Position numbers and translations under genes: made by a program. Of a stretch of 64,000 nucleotides of DNA, positions 33,468-42,134 are shown piece by piece. The notes beneath the pieces were generated by a model, which was not told where the DNA came from, did no database searches, and saw only the letters and a list, made by a program, of their open reading frames with translations. Source of the stretch: CAYRJD01 sp965205925 (GTDB lineage: Bacteria > Actinomycetota > Acidimicrobiia > Acidimicrobiales > Poriferisodalaceae); the NCBI GenBank assembly GCA_965205925.1, contig OZ242183.1:1-64000 (forward strand), read 5' to 3'. Position 1 is the first letter of the stretch. Each line of letters opens with the position of its first letter.

Positions 33468-36400
33468 TTAGCGCGCTGCAGGAGCGTGGGCGCCGGTAGA
33501 TATTGGGGAAGCTGTCGAGTCTGGTGCGGTAGCTGTGCTGGCTCGTTTGCTGATGCGCTCAGCAATGACGGTTGAAGATCCACCCGGTGGCATTGACACG
33601 CCGTACATCACGTCTGCGAACTCCATTGTGCGTTGTTGATGCGTGACGATTACTAACTGCACCTCGTTGCGAAATTCTGACACCAGACTTAAAAATCGGC
33701 TCAGGTTGATGTCGTCAAGGGCGGCTTCTACCTCGTCCAGTATGTAAAAGGGCGACGGTCGGCTACGGAACACGGCAAATAAGAACGCCAATGCGGTTAG
33801 CGATCTTTCACCACCTGACAACAAAGAAAGTCGGCTGACTCGCTTACCTGATGGACGCACGTCTAGGTCGATGCCGTTGAATGTGGCTGCGGCGTCGCCA
33901 GCTTCTAAGTCACTGTTGGACTCGGTTAGCAGCAGCTTGCCACTGCCACCTGGAAACAGTGTCTCGAACAGTCGTCCAAAGGTTTGCTGCACGTCGGCAA
34001 AAGCGGCCGAAAACATTTTTTCGATCTCAGCTTCAATGGTCTTCACCACTTTGTTTAACTCTCGGCGACTTTGTCGCACGTCTTTCAGTTGGCTTTCGAC
34101 GAACTCATAGCGCTCGGTCAGCGCTTCGAACTCTGACAACGCCAAGGGATTGACGGGGCCCATTCGTTTTAGCTCGTCTCGCACTTGCTTTAGCCGTTGA
34201 TTAAAAGTGAAACCCGGTTCAATGCGAGGTTGCGGAGCGACCAACACAGTCGCCGAGTCGGTTTCAAGCTCTTCGATGAGAGAGATTTCAAGCAACTCAA
34301 GCTTGGTGGCGAGAGCGCTTTGATCAACATCAAGGCTTGTGTTGGTTGCTTCAAGCTCAGCAAGTTTGGTTTGGGTGGCGGAAATCTCACGGCGCTGGCT
34401 ATCTATGTGCTCTCGTAGTTGTCTGATTTGCTCGAAACGGTCTGCGTCGCGGCGGCGCAGAAGCTGCACTGAGTCGTCCAAACGCTTAGTGGTAGCAGTT
34501 AGTCGATCGATCAACATGGTCAGGCCTGCGGTTAGAGCGTTCAGACGTTCTTGCACGCGACCGGCTTGAGTTATGGCTTGTTCATGCCCGGCTAGACGAG
34601 TTGTGATGTCATGGTTGCGCTGTAAAAGCTCACCTTGTCGCCGATCGAGAGCCTTATCTCGTTCAGCTAGCGCTGCTTCTTGCTCTGATAGCTGTCGGAT
34701 ACGTTCGGCCATTGCCGCAGCTTTGTCTTGAGCGGCTTGGGCTAATGCGGCTTGCGCTTCGTTGAATACTTGAGTGGCTGTTTGGTGCTGATCTTTAGCT
34801 TGAGTTTGAGCAAGCTCGGCGGCGGTCAGATCGTTACGGAGTTTGTTGATGCGTTTTTCGGCGTCAATCAATGCGGTGGCTGTAACAGCATCTGCGCTAG
34901 CTCCGATGCGCCACCCAGCAGGTCCGCAGCGGTCTCCGCGTGTGGTAACGAAGGTGAGCTTGGGGTGCTCCAAGGCGGCTCTTACAGCGGCGCGCCAATC
35001 GCCTTCTACGAGATAGATGCCGTCAAGCAGCGCGTCGAGCAGCGGAGCAAGTAGTGGCTCGTTGACTGAATCGGCAGCCGAAACAAAGTAGCGCAGAGGC
35101 TTAGATCTGGCGACATCTACCAATGTGATGGCTGCAGCGCCAGGGTCTGTGGATGTTTCGGGTAACACCAGCACTGTGCCGGTGGTATCGGAATTTGACA
35201 GAGCGCTCATCGCGGCATTGGCCTGGCTCTCACCTTGCACTACTACCGCGGATAGAGATTCGCCTATCGCAGCTTTTATGGCTCGTTCCTCACCGGCTTT
35301 TACGTCAACTATGTCGGCCAAGATTCCAACAACACCCTTAGCGTCTTGCAAAGTGGCGATGCCGGAACTCTGACGGGCTTGGTCTAGCGCTAAGCGCAGG
35401 GCGTCTGCCCGGCCGGTCCAATGTTGTAGTTCTTTGCCGACCTCGCGGAACGATTCAGCCTTGGTGCCTAGCGATTGCTCGGCGGCTGCGAGGTTGCGAG
35501 CAGCAGTTTCAACGGTGGCGGTTAGTGCTTGATCGGTTGAGGCTGAATCGGTTTCGTTGGGGCTGGCGAGGAGGGTGCGCACCAGCTCCAGCTCCTTAGC
35601 AATAGCTACTCGTTGCGGTTCAAGAGCAGCTAACGCGACGGTGATTCTGTTTTGCTCTTCGGCATAGTTCGCAGCCACGTCTTGCGCCAACACTGCGCCT
35701 TTGTCACGTTTGGTGGATCGCAGTCTCTCGTGCACCTGACCCAGCAAACCGCTAGCACGCTCCGCCAATGCCATCACGCGAGCGAGCGAGACATCTGGTG
35801 CCTTTACGCCTGAGGTGTCGGCTGCTCCGGGTAGCTGCGGTATTACCGACATCTTTTCCAAGGCGTTCTCAGCTGTCGCAATGGTTTCGCTCAGCTCGCC
35901 TACCGATACTCGCTTGGCTGCGATTTCGGTTGCTAGATCGGCTTTTTGAGTTGAAATTTTCTCAAGACCAGTCTGCAGCGAAGACAGCCTCTGGCCTGCG
36001 TCATAAAGCCGCAGTGCTTCAAATTCTTGCGTGAGCTTTTCGTGCTTCTTTGCACCTTCGGCCTGACGCTGTAGCGGCTTGAGCTGGCGTTTTAGCTCGC
36101 GTTGCAAATCGCCCAGGCGAGCGAGGTTGTCTTGCGTGGCGGCCAGGCGGCGTTCGGCTCGTTCCTTGCGGCGGCGGAACTTTAAGATGCCGGCCGCTTC
36201 TTCAACTATCGCGCGTCTTTCTTGCGGGCTTGCTCTCAATGCATGCTCGATTTGGCCTTGCGCCACGATGATGTGTTGTTGACGCCCTACTCCGGCATCA
36301 CTCAGCAACTCTTGCAGATCGATCAGTCGACATTGGGTGCCGTTTAGCAGATACTGCGAATCTCCTTCTCGATACAAGCGGCGGGTGATTGCAACCTCAG

Positions 36401-36686
36401 CAGTGTCGATAGGTAGCTCACCATCGGCGTTGTCGATTACCAGCGTTACCTCCGCACGTCCTAATGCGGTTCGAGATTGGGTGCCAGCGAAAACAACATC
36501 GTCCATTTTTTGTGAACGCAAAGCGCTAGGACCTTGCGCACCCATTACCCAGGTGATGGCATCAACAATGTTGGACTTGCCGCTGCCGTTTGGTCCGACA
36601 ACCGCGGTTACACCCGGCTCCAAGTTGAGCACGGTGGTATCAGCGAACGACTTAAAGCCTTTAAGGGTGAGGGAACTGAGATGCAC
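33468..36686 (-). CDS. smc: Chromosome partition protein SMC
   Basis: A 1072-residue SMC ATPase that compacts chromosomes. Walker A GPNGSGKSNIVDAITWVMG is near the N-terminus. Two long coiled coils flank a hinge around residues 420-590. The C-terminal head has LLSGGERSLTALAFLFAVF and YILDEVEAALDD. It is about 100 residues shorter than typical bacterial SMC, mostly in the coiled coils. It follows the mutM-like gene by 18 nt and precedes ftsY. Confidence 0.97.
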   Translation of the reverse strand: MHLSSLTLKGFKSFADTTVLNLEPGVTAVVGPNGSGKSNIVDAITWVMGAQGPSALRSQKMDDVVFAGTQSRTALGRAEVTLVIDNADGELPIDTAEVAITRRLYREGDSQYLLNGTQCRLIDLQELLSDAGVGRQQHIIVAQGQIEHALRASPQERRAIVEEAAGILKFRRRKERAERRLAATQDNLARLGDLQRELKRQLKPLQRQAEGAKKHEKLTQEFEALRLYDAGQRLSSLQTGLEKISTQKADLATEIAAKRVSVGELSETIATAENALEKMSVIPQLPGAADTSGVKAPDVSLARVMALAERASGLLGQVHERLRSTKRDKGAVLAQDVAANYAEEQNRITVALAALEPQRVAIAKELELVRTLLASPNETDSASTDQALTATVETAARNLAAAEQSLGTKAESFREVGKELQHWTGRADALRLALDQARQSSGIATLQDAKGVVGILADIVDVKAGEERAIKAAIGESLSAVVVQGESQANAAMSALSNSDTTGTVLVLPETSTDPGAAAITLVDVARSKPLRYFVSAADSVNEPLLAPLLDALLDGIYLVEGDWRAAVRAALEHPKLTFVTTRGDRCGPAGWRIGASADAVTATALIDAEKRINKLRNDLTAAELAQTQAKDQHQTATQVFNEAQAALAQAAQDKAAAMAERIRQLSEQEAALAERDKALDRRQGELLQRNHDITTRLAGHEQAITQAGRVQERLNALTAGLTMLIDRLTATTKRLDDSVQLLRRRDADRFEQIRQLREHIDSQRREISATQTKLAELEATNTSLDVDQSALATKLELLEISLIEELETDSATVLVAPQPRIEPGFTFNQRLKQVRDELKRMGPVNPLALSEFEALTERYEFVESQLKDVRQSRRELNKVVKTIEAEIEKMFSAAFADVQQTFGRLFETLFPGGSGKLLLTESNSDLEAGDAAATFNGIDLDVRPSGKRVSRLSLLSGGERSLTALAFLFAVFRSRPSPFYILDEVEAALDDINLSRFLSLVSEFRNEVQLVIVTHQQRTMEFADVMYGVSMPPGGSSTVIAERISKRASTATAPDSTASPISTGAHAPAAR

Positions 36687-36704
36687 GTTGCTAGCTGGGG
36701 AGAC

Positions 36705-37532
36705 TTAAACCTGATATTCGCAGTAGTAGTGCGTTTTGCCGCCGATCTTGGTGCTGAGCACTAAACCTCGACCGTTGCGGCTGCGTTCGCCCGCGCGGCC
36801 GTATACCTCTAGCAGAGAGTCATAATTGCCAGGTTCGCCGAACAGGTTCGTGCGGCCGCCAAAGCTGACGCCGCGGTATTTCACAGCGTTGTGCATCGTC
36901 TCAACAATTGAGCGATACAAACGACGCACCTCTTGCGTATTGAGGTCGTCGGCTATGCGATTGTGGCGCAGCAAGGCTGCGTGGAGAATCTCATCGGAAT
37001 AAATCGGGCCTATCCCAACCACAAACTTTTGGTCCATCAGCAGAGCTCTCAGAGATCGCTTTACCCCTTTTAGCAGCTGCCCAAACTCCACCCATGGCAT
37101 TGGATCTTCAATGGGATCAAAGCCAAGCTCGTCCTCATCGAAATAAACCTTGGCAAAACGGTCACGAGGAACCACTCGCAGCGTGGCTGTTGAATCTTGA
37201 TCGACTAGCTGAATTTGGCCTTTGGTGAGCACGATGATCACCTTGGCGTTTGGCAGTGGTGATTCACCTGCCTTGGTTCGCCTGAAATGGCCGGACTCAC
37301 CTAAATCAACCACTAGGTCGTCGCTGTTGCCGATGTCAAACACCAGCAAGGTGCCGCGGCGAGTGAGAGTGTGGATGGTGCGACCTTCGATCTTCTTAAT
37401 GAAGGCCGGTTTGGAAGCTGAGCCGGGGAGCATCTTTTTGGGACCAATCACCTTCACGGATTTGATCTTGCGGCCTTGGCATTCTTTGTCTAAGTCGCGT
37501 CTGGTGACTTCAACTTCGGGCAGTTCAGCCAA
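36705..37532 (-). CDS. mutM: Degenerate formamidopyrimidine-DNA glycosylase (MutM/Fpg) homologue
   Basis: A 275-residue Fpg-family protein in the classic rnc-mutM-smc position. The fold is clear (AELPEVEVTRRDL, LLMDQKFVVGIGPIYSDEIL, LEVYGRAGE). Active Fpg uses the N-terminal proline after Met removal (PELPEV); here residue 2 is Ala. The lysine of the usual RR(G/A)K motif is Thr61, the M of GMSG is Glu79, the Asn of GxGNIY is Pro176, and three of four zinc-finger cysteines are gone (only Cys271 remains). The TTG start follows AGGA at 6-nt spacing, and no nearby start would supply a proline-led PELPEV end. It probably binds DNA without base excision, or is a decaying gene. Confidence 0.85.
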   Translation of the reverse strand: MAELPEVEVTRRDLDKECQGRKIKSVKVIGPKKMLPGSASKPAFIKKIEGRTIHTLTRRGTLLVFDIGNSDDLVVDLGESGHFRRTKAGESPLPNAKVIIVLTKGQIQLVDQDSTATLRVVPRDRFAKVYFDEDELGFDPIEDPMPWVEFGQLLKGVKRSLRALLMDQKFVVGIGPIYSDEILHAALLRHNRIADDLNTQEVRRLYRSIVETMHNAVKYRGVSFGGRTNLFGEPGNYDSLLEVYGRAGERSRNGRGLVLSTKIGGKTHYYCEYQV

Positions 37533-37540
37533 TGAGGTTC

Positions 37541-38059
37541 CTAATGATTGTGGGTGCTCTTGTTGGGGGTTGTGCCAACTGCACCGCCGTTGTTGGCTGC
37601 GTCAACTGCGTCGGCAATGACTCGACTAAGCAGGCGGAGAACCATCGCTGAGGCCGCGCCACCGCCCGCATCCAGGTACACCGCAGCAATGATGGCTTCA
37701 AGTGCGTCTCCCAGCAGACGGGGGTTGTTGCGACCGCCGCCACGATCCTCACCTCTGCCCAGCTTGATTACCGATCCTACGCCATAACGCTTGGCTACAG
37801 CGGCCAATGTTGAACCGCGAACTGCCTGCGAACGCACATCAGACATGGTGCCTTCGCTGAGTTTTGGGTATTTGCGATAAATGTGATCTAGCACGCACAT
37901 CGAGAGCACGGCATCGCCCAGCAACTCCAAGCGTTCGTTTGAAGCAAGCGTGGTGGCATCGCGGGTGTTTTCAAATGCCCAACTGCGGTGGGTCAGAGCT
38001 AAATCAAGCAATACGGGGCTATCAAAGTGGTGCCCGATGCCCTCTTGAAACTCACTTAT
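37541..38059 (-). CDS. rnc: Ribonuclease III lacking the dsRNA-binding domain
   Basis: An RNase III catalytic domain with the signature NERLELLGDAVL and the distal GDALEAIIAAVYLD, so the acidic metal ligands are present. The chain ends about 40 residues after this with no double-stranded-RNA-binding domain, against a usual 220-240 residues. The only ATG/GTG/TTG start for the conserved domain is a TTG at 38011, which would cut off the first helix. Family-like sequence (FQEGIGHHFDSPVLLDLALT) continues in frame upstream. An ATA at 38059 preceded by AAAAGG at 6-nt spacing is my best guess for the start; a CTG at 38125 is another option. Confidence 0.85.
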   Translation of the reverse strand: MSEFQEGIGHHFDSPVLLDLALTHRSWAFENTRDATTLASNERLELLGDAVLSMCVLDHIYRKYPKLSEGTMSDVRSQAVRGSTLAAVAKRYGVGSVIKLGRGEDRGGGRNNPRLLGDALEAIIAAVYLDAGGGAASAMVLRLLSRVIADAVDAANNGGAVGTTPNKSTHNH

Positions 38060-38174
38060 TAGCTGCCTTTTACTTGGTTTGTTGGAGCCGTTGGGCGTGT
38101 CGGCATCATCAGGTTTGCCTGTCAGGATCTTTACCGCGGTGCGACTTGACTGGTGAACAAGACCTGGTGTTTGT

Positions 38175-38486
38175 CTAGGAGCTCAGCTCAGCAAGCCGTT
38201 GAACGACATAGTCAACGGCATCACGCACTGCTTTAAGGTCTTCCAAATCTTCGTCTTCGATGCGAAAATCTTCGACGCGATCCGACAGTTCTTCTTCAAT
38301 GCCTTCGACTAGCTCGATCAGCGCCAAAGAGTCGGCACCGAGATCTTCAACGAATGAAGACGACTCAGAAATCTTGGTCGTGTCATCTAACTCAAGGATG
38401 TCAGCTAGTTGTTCGCGAATTATCTGGAGGACTTCGTCGCGTGCAATGTTTACGGGATTGTCGTTTACGGGATTATCAGCGGACAA
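38175..38486 (-). CDS. acpP: Acyl carrier protein
   Basis: A 103-residue ACP of fatty-acid synthesis. The phosphopantetheine serine is in LGADSLALIELVEGIEEEL. The N-terminus carries 14 extra residues with a DNPVN duplication. TTG start at 38486 with a strong AGGAGG site 5 nt upstream. It lies between plsX and rnc, the usual plsX-acpP-rnc cluster; fabD, fabH and fabF are not in between. Confidence 0.95.
   Translation of the reverse strand: MSADNPVNDNPVNIARDEVLQIIREQLADILELDDTTKISESSSFVEDLGADSLALIELVEGIEEELSDRVEDFRIEDEDLEDLKAVRDAVDYVVQRLAELSS
38448..38477 (-). repeat. 15-bp tandem duplication in acpP 5' end
   Basis: 38448-38462 and 38463-38477 are 15-bp copies with one mismatch, encoding DNPVN twice at the N-terminus of the acyl carrier protein, outside the helical core. 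Confidence 0.85.
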
Positions 38487-38598
38487 CTCGCCTCCTAGCG
38501 GTTCTTACGGTCTTGATTACTTTGGACTACTTGGGCTGTGCTTACTCTGCGCGCTGTGCGGGCGAATAGCTGGGTCTTTCTCGTCTGAATGGGTGATA

Positions 38599-39654
38599 TT
38601 AGCCGTCAGCAATCTCGTTGCCGGTGTTCGTGGCGTCTATTCCTTGCACGCTGTTAGCCAACTCGTCTAGTAGACCAGCTTCGGCCATGGAGTGGCCACT
38701 TTTTGCGGCGTTGCAGATGGCCAACGGGCTAGAAGAACCGTGACTGATGATGCAGACGCCTCGTACTCCTAACAGCATCGCTCCCCCGACTTGCTCGGGG
38801 CTTAGTTCCTGCGCAAGAGGCGCCAGCAATTCCAGTGCCGTTGGACCGATTTCGGTGTTTTTTCCCAAACGATTCATTATCAGCTTGGTAAAAAATCCCG
38901 CCGACCCTTCAAGCACCTTTAGCGTCACGTTTCCTGTGAAACCGTCAGTGACTACGACGTCAGCCGCCCCGTCAAGCACGTCATGTCCTTCGATATTGCC
39001 AATGAAGTTGAGCTTTTTGTCGTTGGCTAACAGCTTGTGAGTGGCCTTTACCAGGCTGCTGCCTTTTGCTGGCTCTTCTCCTATTGACATCAAGCCGACT
39101 TGGGGGGCTTTGGTGCCGTAACGCAAGTTAAAAAATGTTGAACCCATGCGAGCAAACTGATGCAACCAAGCGGGTTGACAATCTGCCATGGCTCCTGAGT
39201 CAAGCAGCACAACTGGCAGGCGGTCTGGTACTGGCAACGTGGTAGCAATGGCAGGGCGCGCTACGCCGCGTAACCGTCGTAGCGCTAAGAGCGCTCCAGC
39301 TGCTACTGCCCCGGTGTTGCCAGCGCTGATAATGGCCGACGCGGTTTTCTCGCGCACAGCTGCGATGGCACGCATGAGCGAGGAAGCCTTCTTGTTGCGA
39401 GCTGCTCTGGCCGGATCGTCGGTCATTTCAATGACGTCTGGTGCCTCGATGATGTCGATTAGATCTCTAGCTTTGGTCGTTGTGTCGGCTTCGTTAGCAA
39501 GGTCTATCAGCATTGGCTCCAAGACTTCAGAGCGTCCGTACATTGCTACGTGAATGCCCTCGTTCGCCGCTAGCAAAGCTCCTTCGACTGCGATTTTTGG
39601 CGCGTAGTCACCACCCATTGCATCTAACGCAACGGGAAGAGCACTAGCGGTCAC
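38599..39654 (-). CDS. plsX: Phosphate acyltransferase PlsX
   Basis: A 351-residue PlsX, which makes acyl-phosphate from acyl-ACP for phospholipid synthesis. It starts with ALPVALDAMGGDYAPKIAVEG. Family signatures include SAGNTGAVAAGAL, VLLDSGAMADCQPAWL and VTDGFTGNVTLKVLEGSA. It follows rpmF and precedes acpP, the common rpmF-plsX-acpP order. The 38487-38598 gap before acpP shows no gene. Confidence 0.96.
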   Translation of the reverse strand: MTASALPVALDAMGGDYAPKIAVEGALLAANEGIHVAMYGRSEVLEPMLIDLANEADTTTKARDLIDIIEAPDVIEMTDDPARAARNKKASSLMRAIAAVREKTASAIISAGNTGAVAAGALLALRRLRGVARPAIATTLPVPDRLPVVLLDSGAMADCQPAWLHQFARMGSTFFNLRYGTKAPQVGLMSIGEEPAKGSSLVKATHKLLANDKKLNFIGNIEGHDVLDGAADVVVTDGFTGNVTLKVLEGSAGFFTKLIMNRLGKNTEIGPTALELLAPLAQELSPEQVGGAMLLGVRGVCIISHGSSSPLAICNAAKSGHSMAEAGLLDELANSVQGIDATNTGNEIADG

Positions 39655-39724
39655 AAGAGCGACGCTTGAGAGGTCAAGTCAGAACAGATATCTCTAAGCA
39701 GCGGTCGTTGAACGACAGAACCGC

Positions 39725-39904
39725 TCAGGAAACCTCTACTGCTTGGCGTCCGGCGTACCAGCCGCAGTTGCCGCAGACGCGGTGTGGCAGCTTGGCGGAA
39801 CCGCAACGCGAGCAGACGCTGCGCGGAGCGGGATCAAGCCGCCAGTTGGAAGCGCGGCGCGAACGCGTTTTGGCCTTTGATGTCTTTTTTTTGGGTACGG
39901 CCAT
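39725..39904 (-). CDS. rpmF: 50S ribosomal protein L32
   Basis: A 59-residue L32 starting MAVPKKKTSKAKTRSRR, ending at the TGA at 39725-39727. A four-cysteine zinc ribbon is complete: CSRC and CGNC in a CSRCG and HRVCGNCGWYAGR context. The neighbouring DUF177 gene and plsX give the expected yceD-rpmF-plsX order. Confidence 0.95.
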   Translation of the reverse strand: MAVPKKKTSKAKTRSRRASNWRLDPAPRSVCSRCGSAKLPHRVCGNCGWYAGRQAVEVS

Positions 39905-39923
39905 GGCGGCAATGCTAGCGAAG

Positions 39924-40493
39924 TCAAGGGTCGGTCAGGTCTGGTTTGGGAGCGATATCTGTGCGCAGCACGTCGAGTGCCGCCCAGCGGGGGTCGCGCT
40001 CTGCTTGCTTGCTTTTTGTATTCGACTTGTCAAATTCGTATTGCCCGTCTTGTTCTGCTGGCAGATTGGGACAAGGCGCAGGATTTGGGCATGGCACGGC
40101 ATGAATGGGTAGCTCCAGCAAGATCGCCTCACGCACCATTTGTGTTAGATCAACGTGTTCTGACTCAAGTGGGTAGTGCTCACCTTCGACTGGAGCCGTT
40201 GAAAATAGCTCGCGCACAGTTATGTCGGTTTGTCCATCTAACGGGGTCATGCAGCGAGCGCAAGGGCCTTGCCAATGTGCCTGAATCCTTCCGTTCACGT
40301 GGACGCCTTCGGTGGTGCCGTTCAGAGTGACGTCTATAGAGATGTCTCGCCCCGGCGAGACGGTGACACCAGACAACGTGATACCAACAGGGACTGGGAC
40401 CGAACCTGTTGCCTGTGAAGTCTGTGATGGCTCGGGCTCTGTCAGCGCGTCAACCGTAACTTTTACAGCCCAACGCAAGTAAGACGAACCCAC
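39924..40493 (-). CDS. yceD: YceD/DUF177 family protein
   Basis: A 189-residue DUF177 protein, a family almost always next to rpmF and linked to 23S rRNA accumulation. The family core is GPCARCMTPLDGQTDITVRELF followed by LTQMVREAILLELPI and a Cys-containing HAVPCPNPAPCPN segment. A GTG start at 40493 is used, without a clear ribosome site. It overlaps nothing; rpmF starts 19 nt later. A SepIVA-like gene lies upstream. Confidence 0.92.
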   Translation of the reverse strand: MGSSYLRWAVKVTVDALTEPEPSQTSQATGSVPVPVGITLSGVTVSPGRDISIDVTLNGTTEGVHVNGRIQAHWQGPCARCMTPLDGQTDITVRELFSTAPVEGEHYPLESEHVDLTQMVREAILLELPIHAVPCPNPAPCPNLPAEQDGQYEFDKSNTKSKQAERDPRWAALDVLRTDIAPKPDLTDP

Positions 40494-40560
40494 TTGTTTG
40501 AGGGGAACTTTTAGCGGATGTTTTTTACCCGCCAGTTTGAATCTTTTCCGTCAAGCTTCG

Positions 40561-41526
40561 TCAAGCCTTTTCCTGATCAAACATCGGTGGTCGCGTAGAT
40601 GTTGTCGCGAAAGGCGCTGGGGTTGCTTCGTTAGCAGCAGCTCCCGGTGCGGTTGAAACGCTCATCTGCGGATGCCGCATTGTTTGTTCTTGCTCTGCGT
40701 GCATCTGTGCCTGGGTAGGCACGTGCTGGGCTTGGTCTGGCTGACCTTGCCGCTGCGCAGCCAAGTTTGGATCGGGTTGTGCCATGCCACTCGCATGAAG
40801 CTTGCGAAGCGCCGTCTGCACACGCTCATAGGTCTGCGACAGATCGTGTGAGATTTTTTGTAAGCGACGCTCGCAATAGTCGTCAATTTCGTGCCGCCTA
40901 GCGCGCGCTTGCGCTTGCGCGTCGTCAATCAACTGGCGCGCACGACGCTCAGCGGTACGCACCACTTCTGTGCGCTGCACCATTTGTGCCACCCGCGCGC
41001 GAGCCTCGTCTATCAAGAGGTTTGCGTCGGTCGCTGCCCTGGTGAGCATCTCTTCACGCTCACGCAAGACCCAACGGGCTTGTTGAAGTTCTCCTGGGAA
41101 TGCAGTTATGGACGCGTCAAGCAGAGCCAACAGTTCTTCACGGTTCACCATGACCGATCCAGAAAGCGGCATGGGTCGCGCATCATCAATGCGAGCTATG
41201 ACTTCTTGGAGAAGCACTACAACACTTGAGTTGGAGTTTGGTGGCTGCGTGCTGGCGATCTCTTGGCCGGAGCTGGCAGCAGCTGTTGGGGTACGGGGGG
41301 CGAGGCTTACATGCGATAGGCCGGGTTGGCGCATGGCTTGGGGCGCTTCTTGACGTGAATGTTGCGTTGGGGCCGGAGCCGGTTGGCCTAAGCCGGCTTG
41401 AGTAGGCATCTGTTTCGGCGAGCGGCGTTGGGCTTTTTGCTCTACTCGTCGACCGCGCACGACAGGCGGTGTTGATAAACCGGGCACAGGATTAGCCGGT
41501 GGGAGTTGCGCAGATGGGTTACTCAC
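40561..41526 (-). CDS. SepIVA-like (DivIVA-related) coiled-coil protein
   Basis: A 321-residue protein. A disordered Pro/Gln/Ala-rich N-terminus (1-100) is followed by a conserved short domain with ARPMPLSGSVMVNREELLAL and FPGELQQARWVLREREEML, then a charged coiled coil to about residue 250 and a Gln/Pro-rich tail. From memory this resembles mycobacterial SepIVA (Rv2927c), an essential division and elongation factor, which also lies beside a DUF177 gene in the rnc-coaD neighbourhood. Neighbours here (yceD, coaD) match. Function by analogy: cell division or envelope growth at poles or septum. No signal or membrane segment is visible. Confidence 0.75.
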   Translation of the reverse strand: MSNPSAQLPPANPVPGLSTPPVVRGRRVEQKAQRRSPKQMPTQAGLGQPAPAPTQHSRQEAPQAMRQPGLSHVSLAPRTPTAAASSGQEIASTQPPNSNSSVVVLLQEVIARIDDARPMPLSGSVMVNREELLALLDASITAFPGELQQARWVLREREEMLTRAATDANLLIDEARARVAQMVQRTEVVRTAERRARQLIDDAQAQARARRHEIDDYCERRLQKISHDLSQTYERVQTALRKLHASGMAQPDPNLAAQRQGQPDQAQHVPTQAQMHAEQEQTMRHPQMSVSTAPGAAANEATPAPFATTSTRPPMFDQEKA

Positions 41527-41639
41527 TGAGCGCGCTCCTACTATGTTCCATAAGAGATTCCTTGAGAGTCTAGAGATGTGAAGTTCGAAAACTGGCCTCC
41601 CATTGTCTCACGCCGTAAGCAAGTAATCGGGGATAAGCG

Positions 41640-42134
41640 CTAAAGCTTCTTAAGGCGCTCTGCTACTGGCACGGGTACAAGGTGCGAGCAGTCGCCTCCC
41701 TTTGACACTATTTCACGAATGAAGCTTGACGCGATGAAACCCTCGTTCAAACTGCATGGAACAAAAATCGTTGGTATGCCGCTGACCGACTGGTTCATGT
41801 GAGCCATCTGCATCTCAAGATCAAAATCGGCAGCACTACGCAGACCCTTCACGATGACATCCGCTCCTACTTGGGCGGCAACGTTGATCACCAAGTCTGT
41901 GGAATCGACAATGGTTACTTGTTGTAGATGCTTTAGCGACTCTTTGATCATGGCCAAGCGATCACTCTCACCAAACATTTGCTGAGCCTTAGCAGGATTG
42001 CGCATAGCTGCTACCACAACGCTGTCGAACAGCTTGCAGGCTTTTGTGATGACGTCAACGTGGCCGTTGTGCAGAGGGTCGAAAGAACCCGGGTACATCG
42101 CAGTAAGCGAAACAGGTTTATTGGATTGGCTCAC
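41640..42134 (-). CDS. coaD: Phosphopantetheine adenylyltransferase
   Basis: A 164-residue PPAT, the penultimate enzyme of coenzyme A synthesis. The nucleotidyltransferase motif YPGSFDPLHNGHVDVI is at the start, and FIASSFIREIVSKGGD holds the second conserved S-S-x-x-R motif. Length matches the family. It overlaps the end of rsmD by 17 nt, the common rsmD-coaD pair. Confidence 0.96.
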   Translation of the reverse strand: MSQSNKPVSLTAMYPGSFDPLHNGHVDVITKACKLFDSVVVAAMRNPAKAQQMFGESDRLAMIKESLKHLQQVTIVDSTDLVINVAAQVGADVIVKGLRSAADFDLEMQMAHMNQSVSGIPTIFVPCSLNEGFIASSFIREIVSKGGDCSHLVPVPVAERLKKL

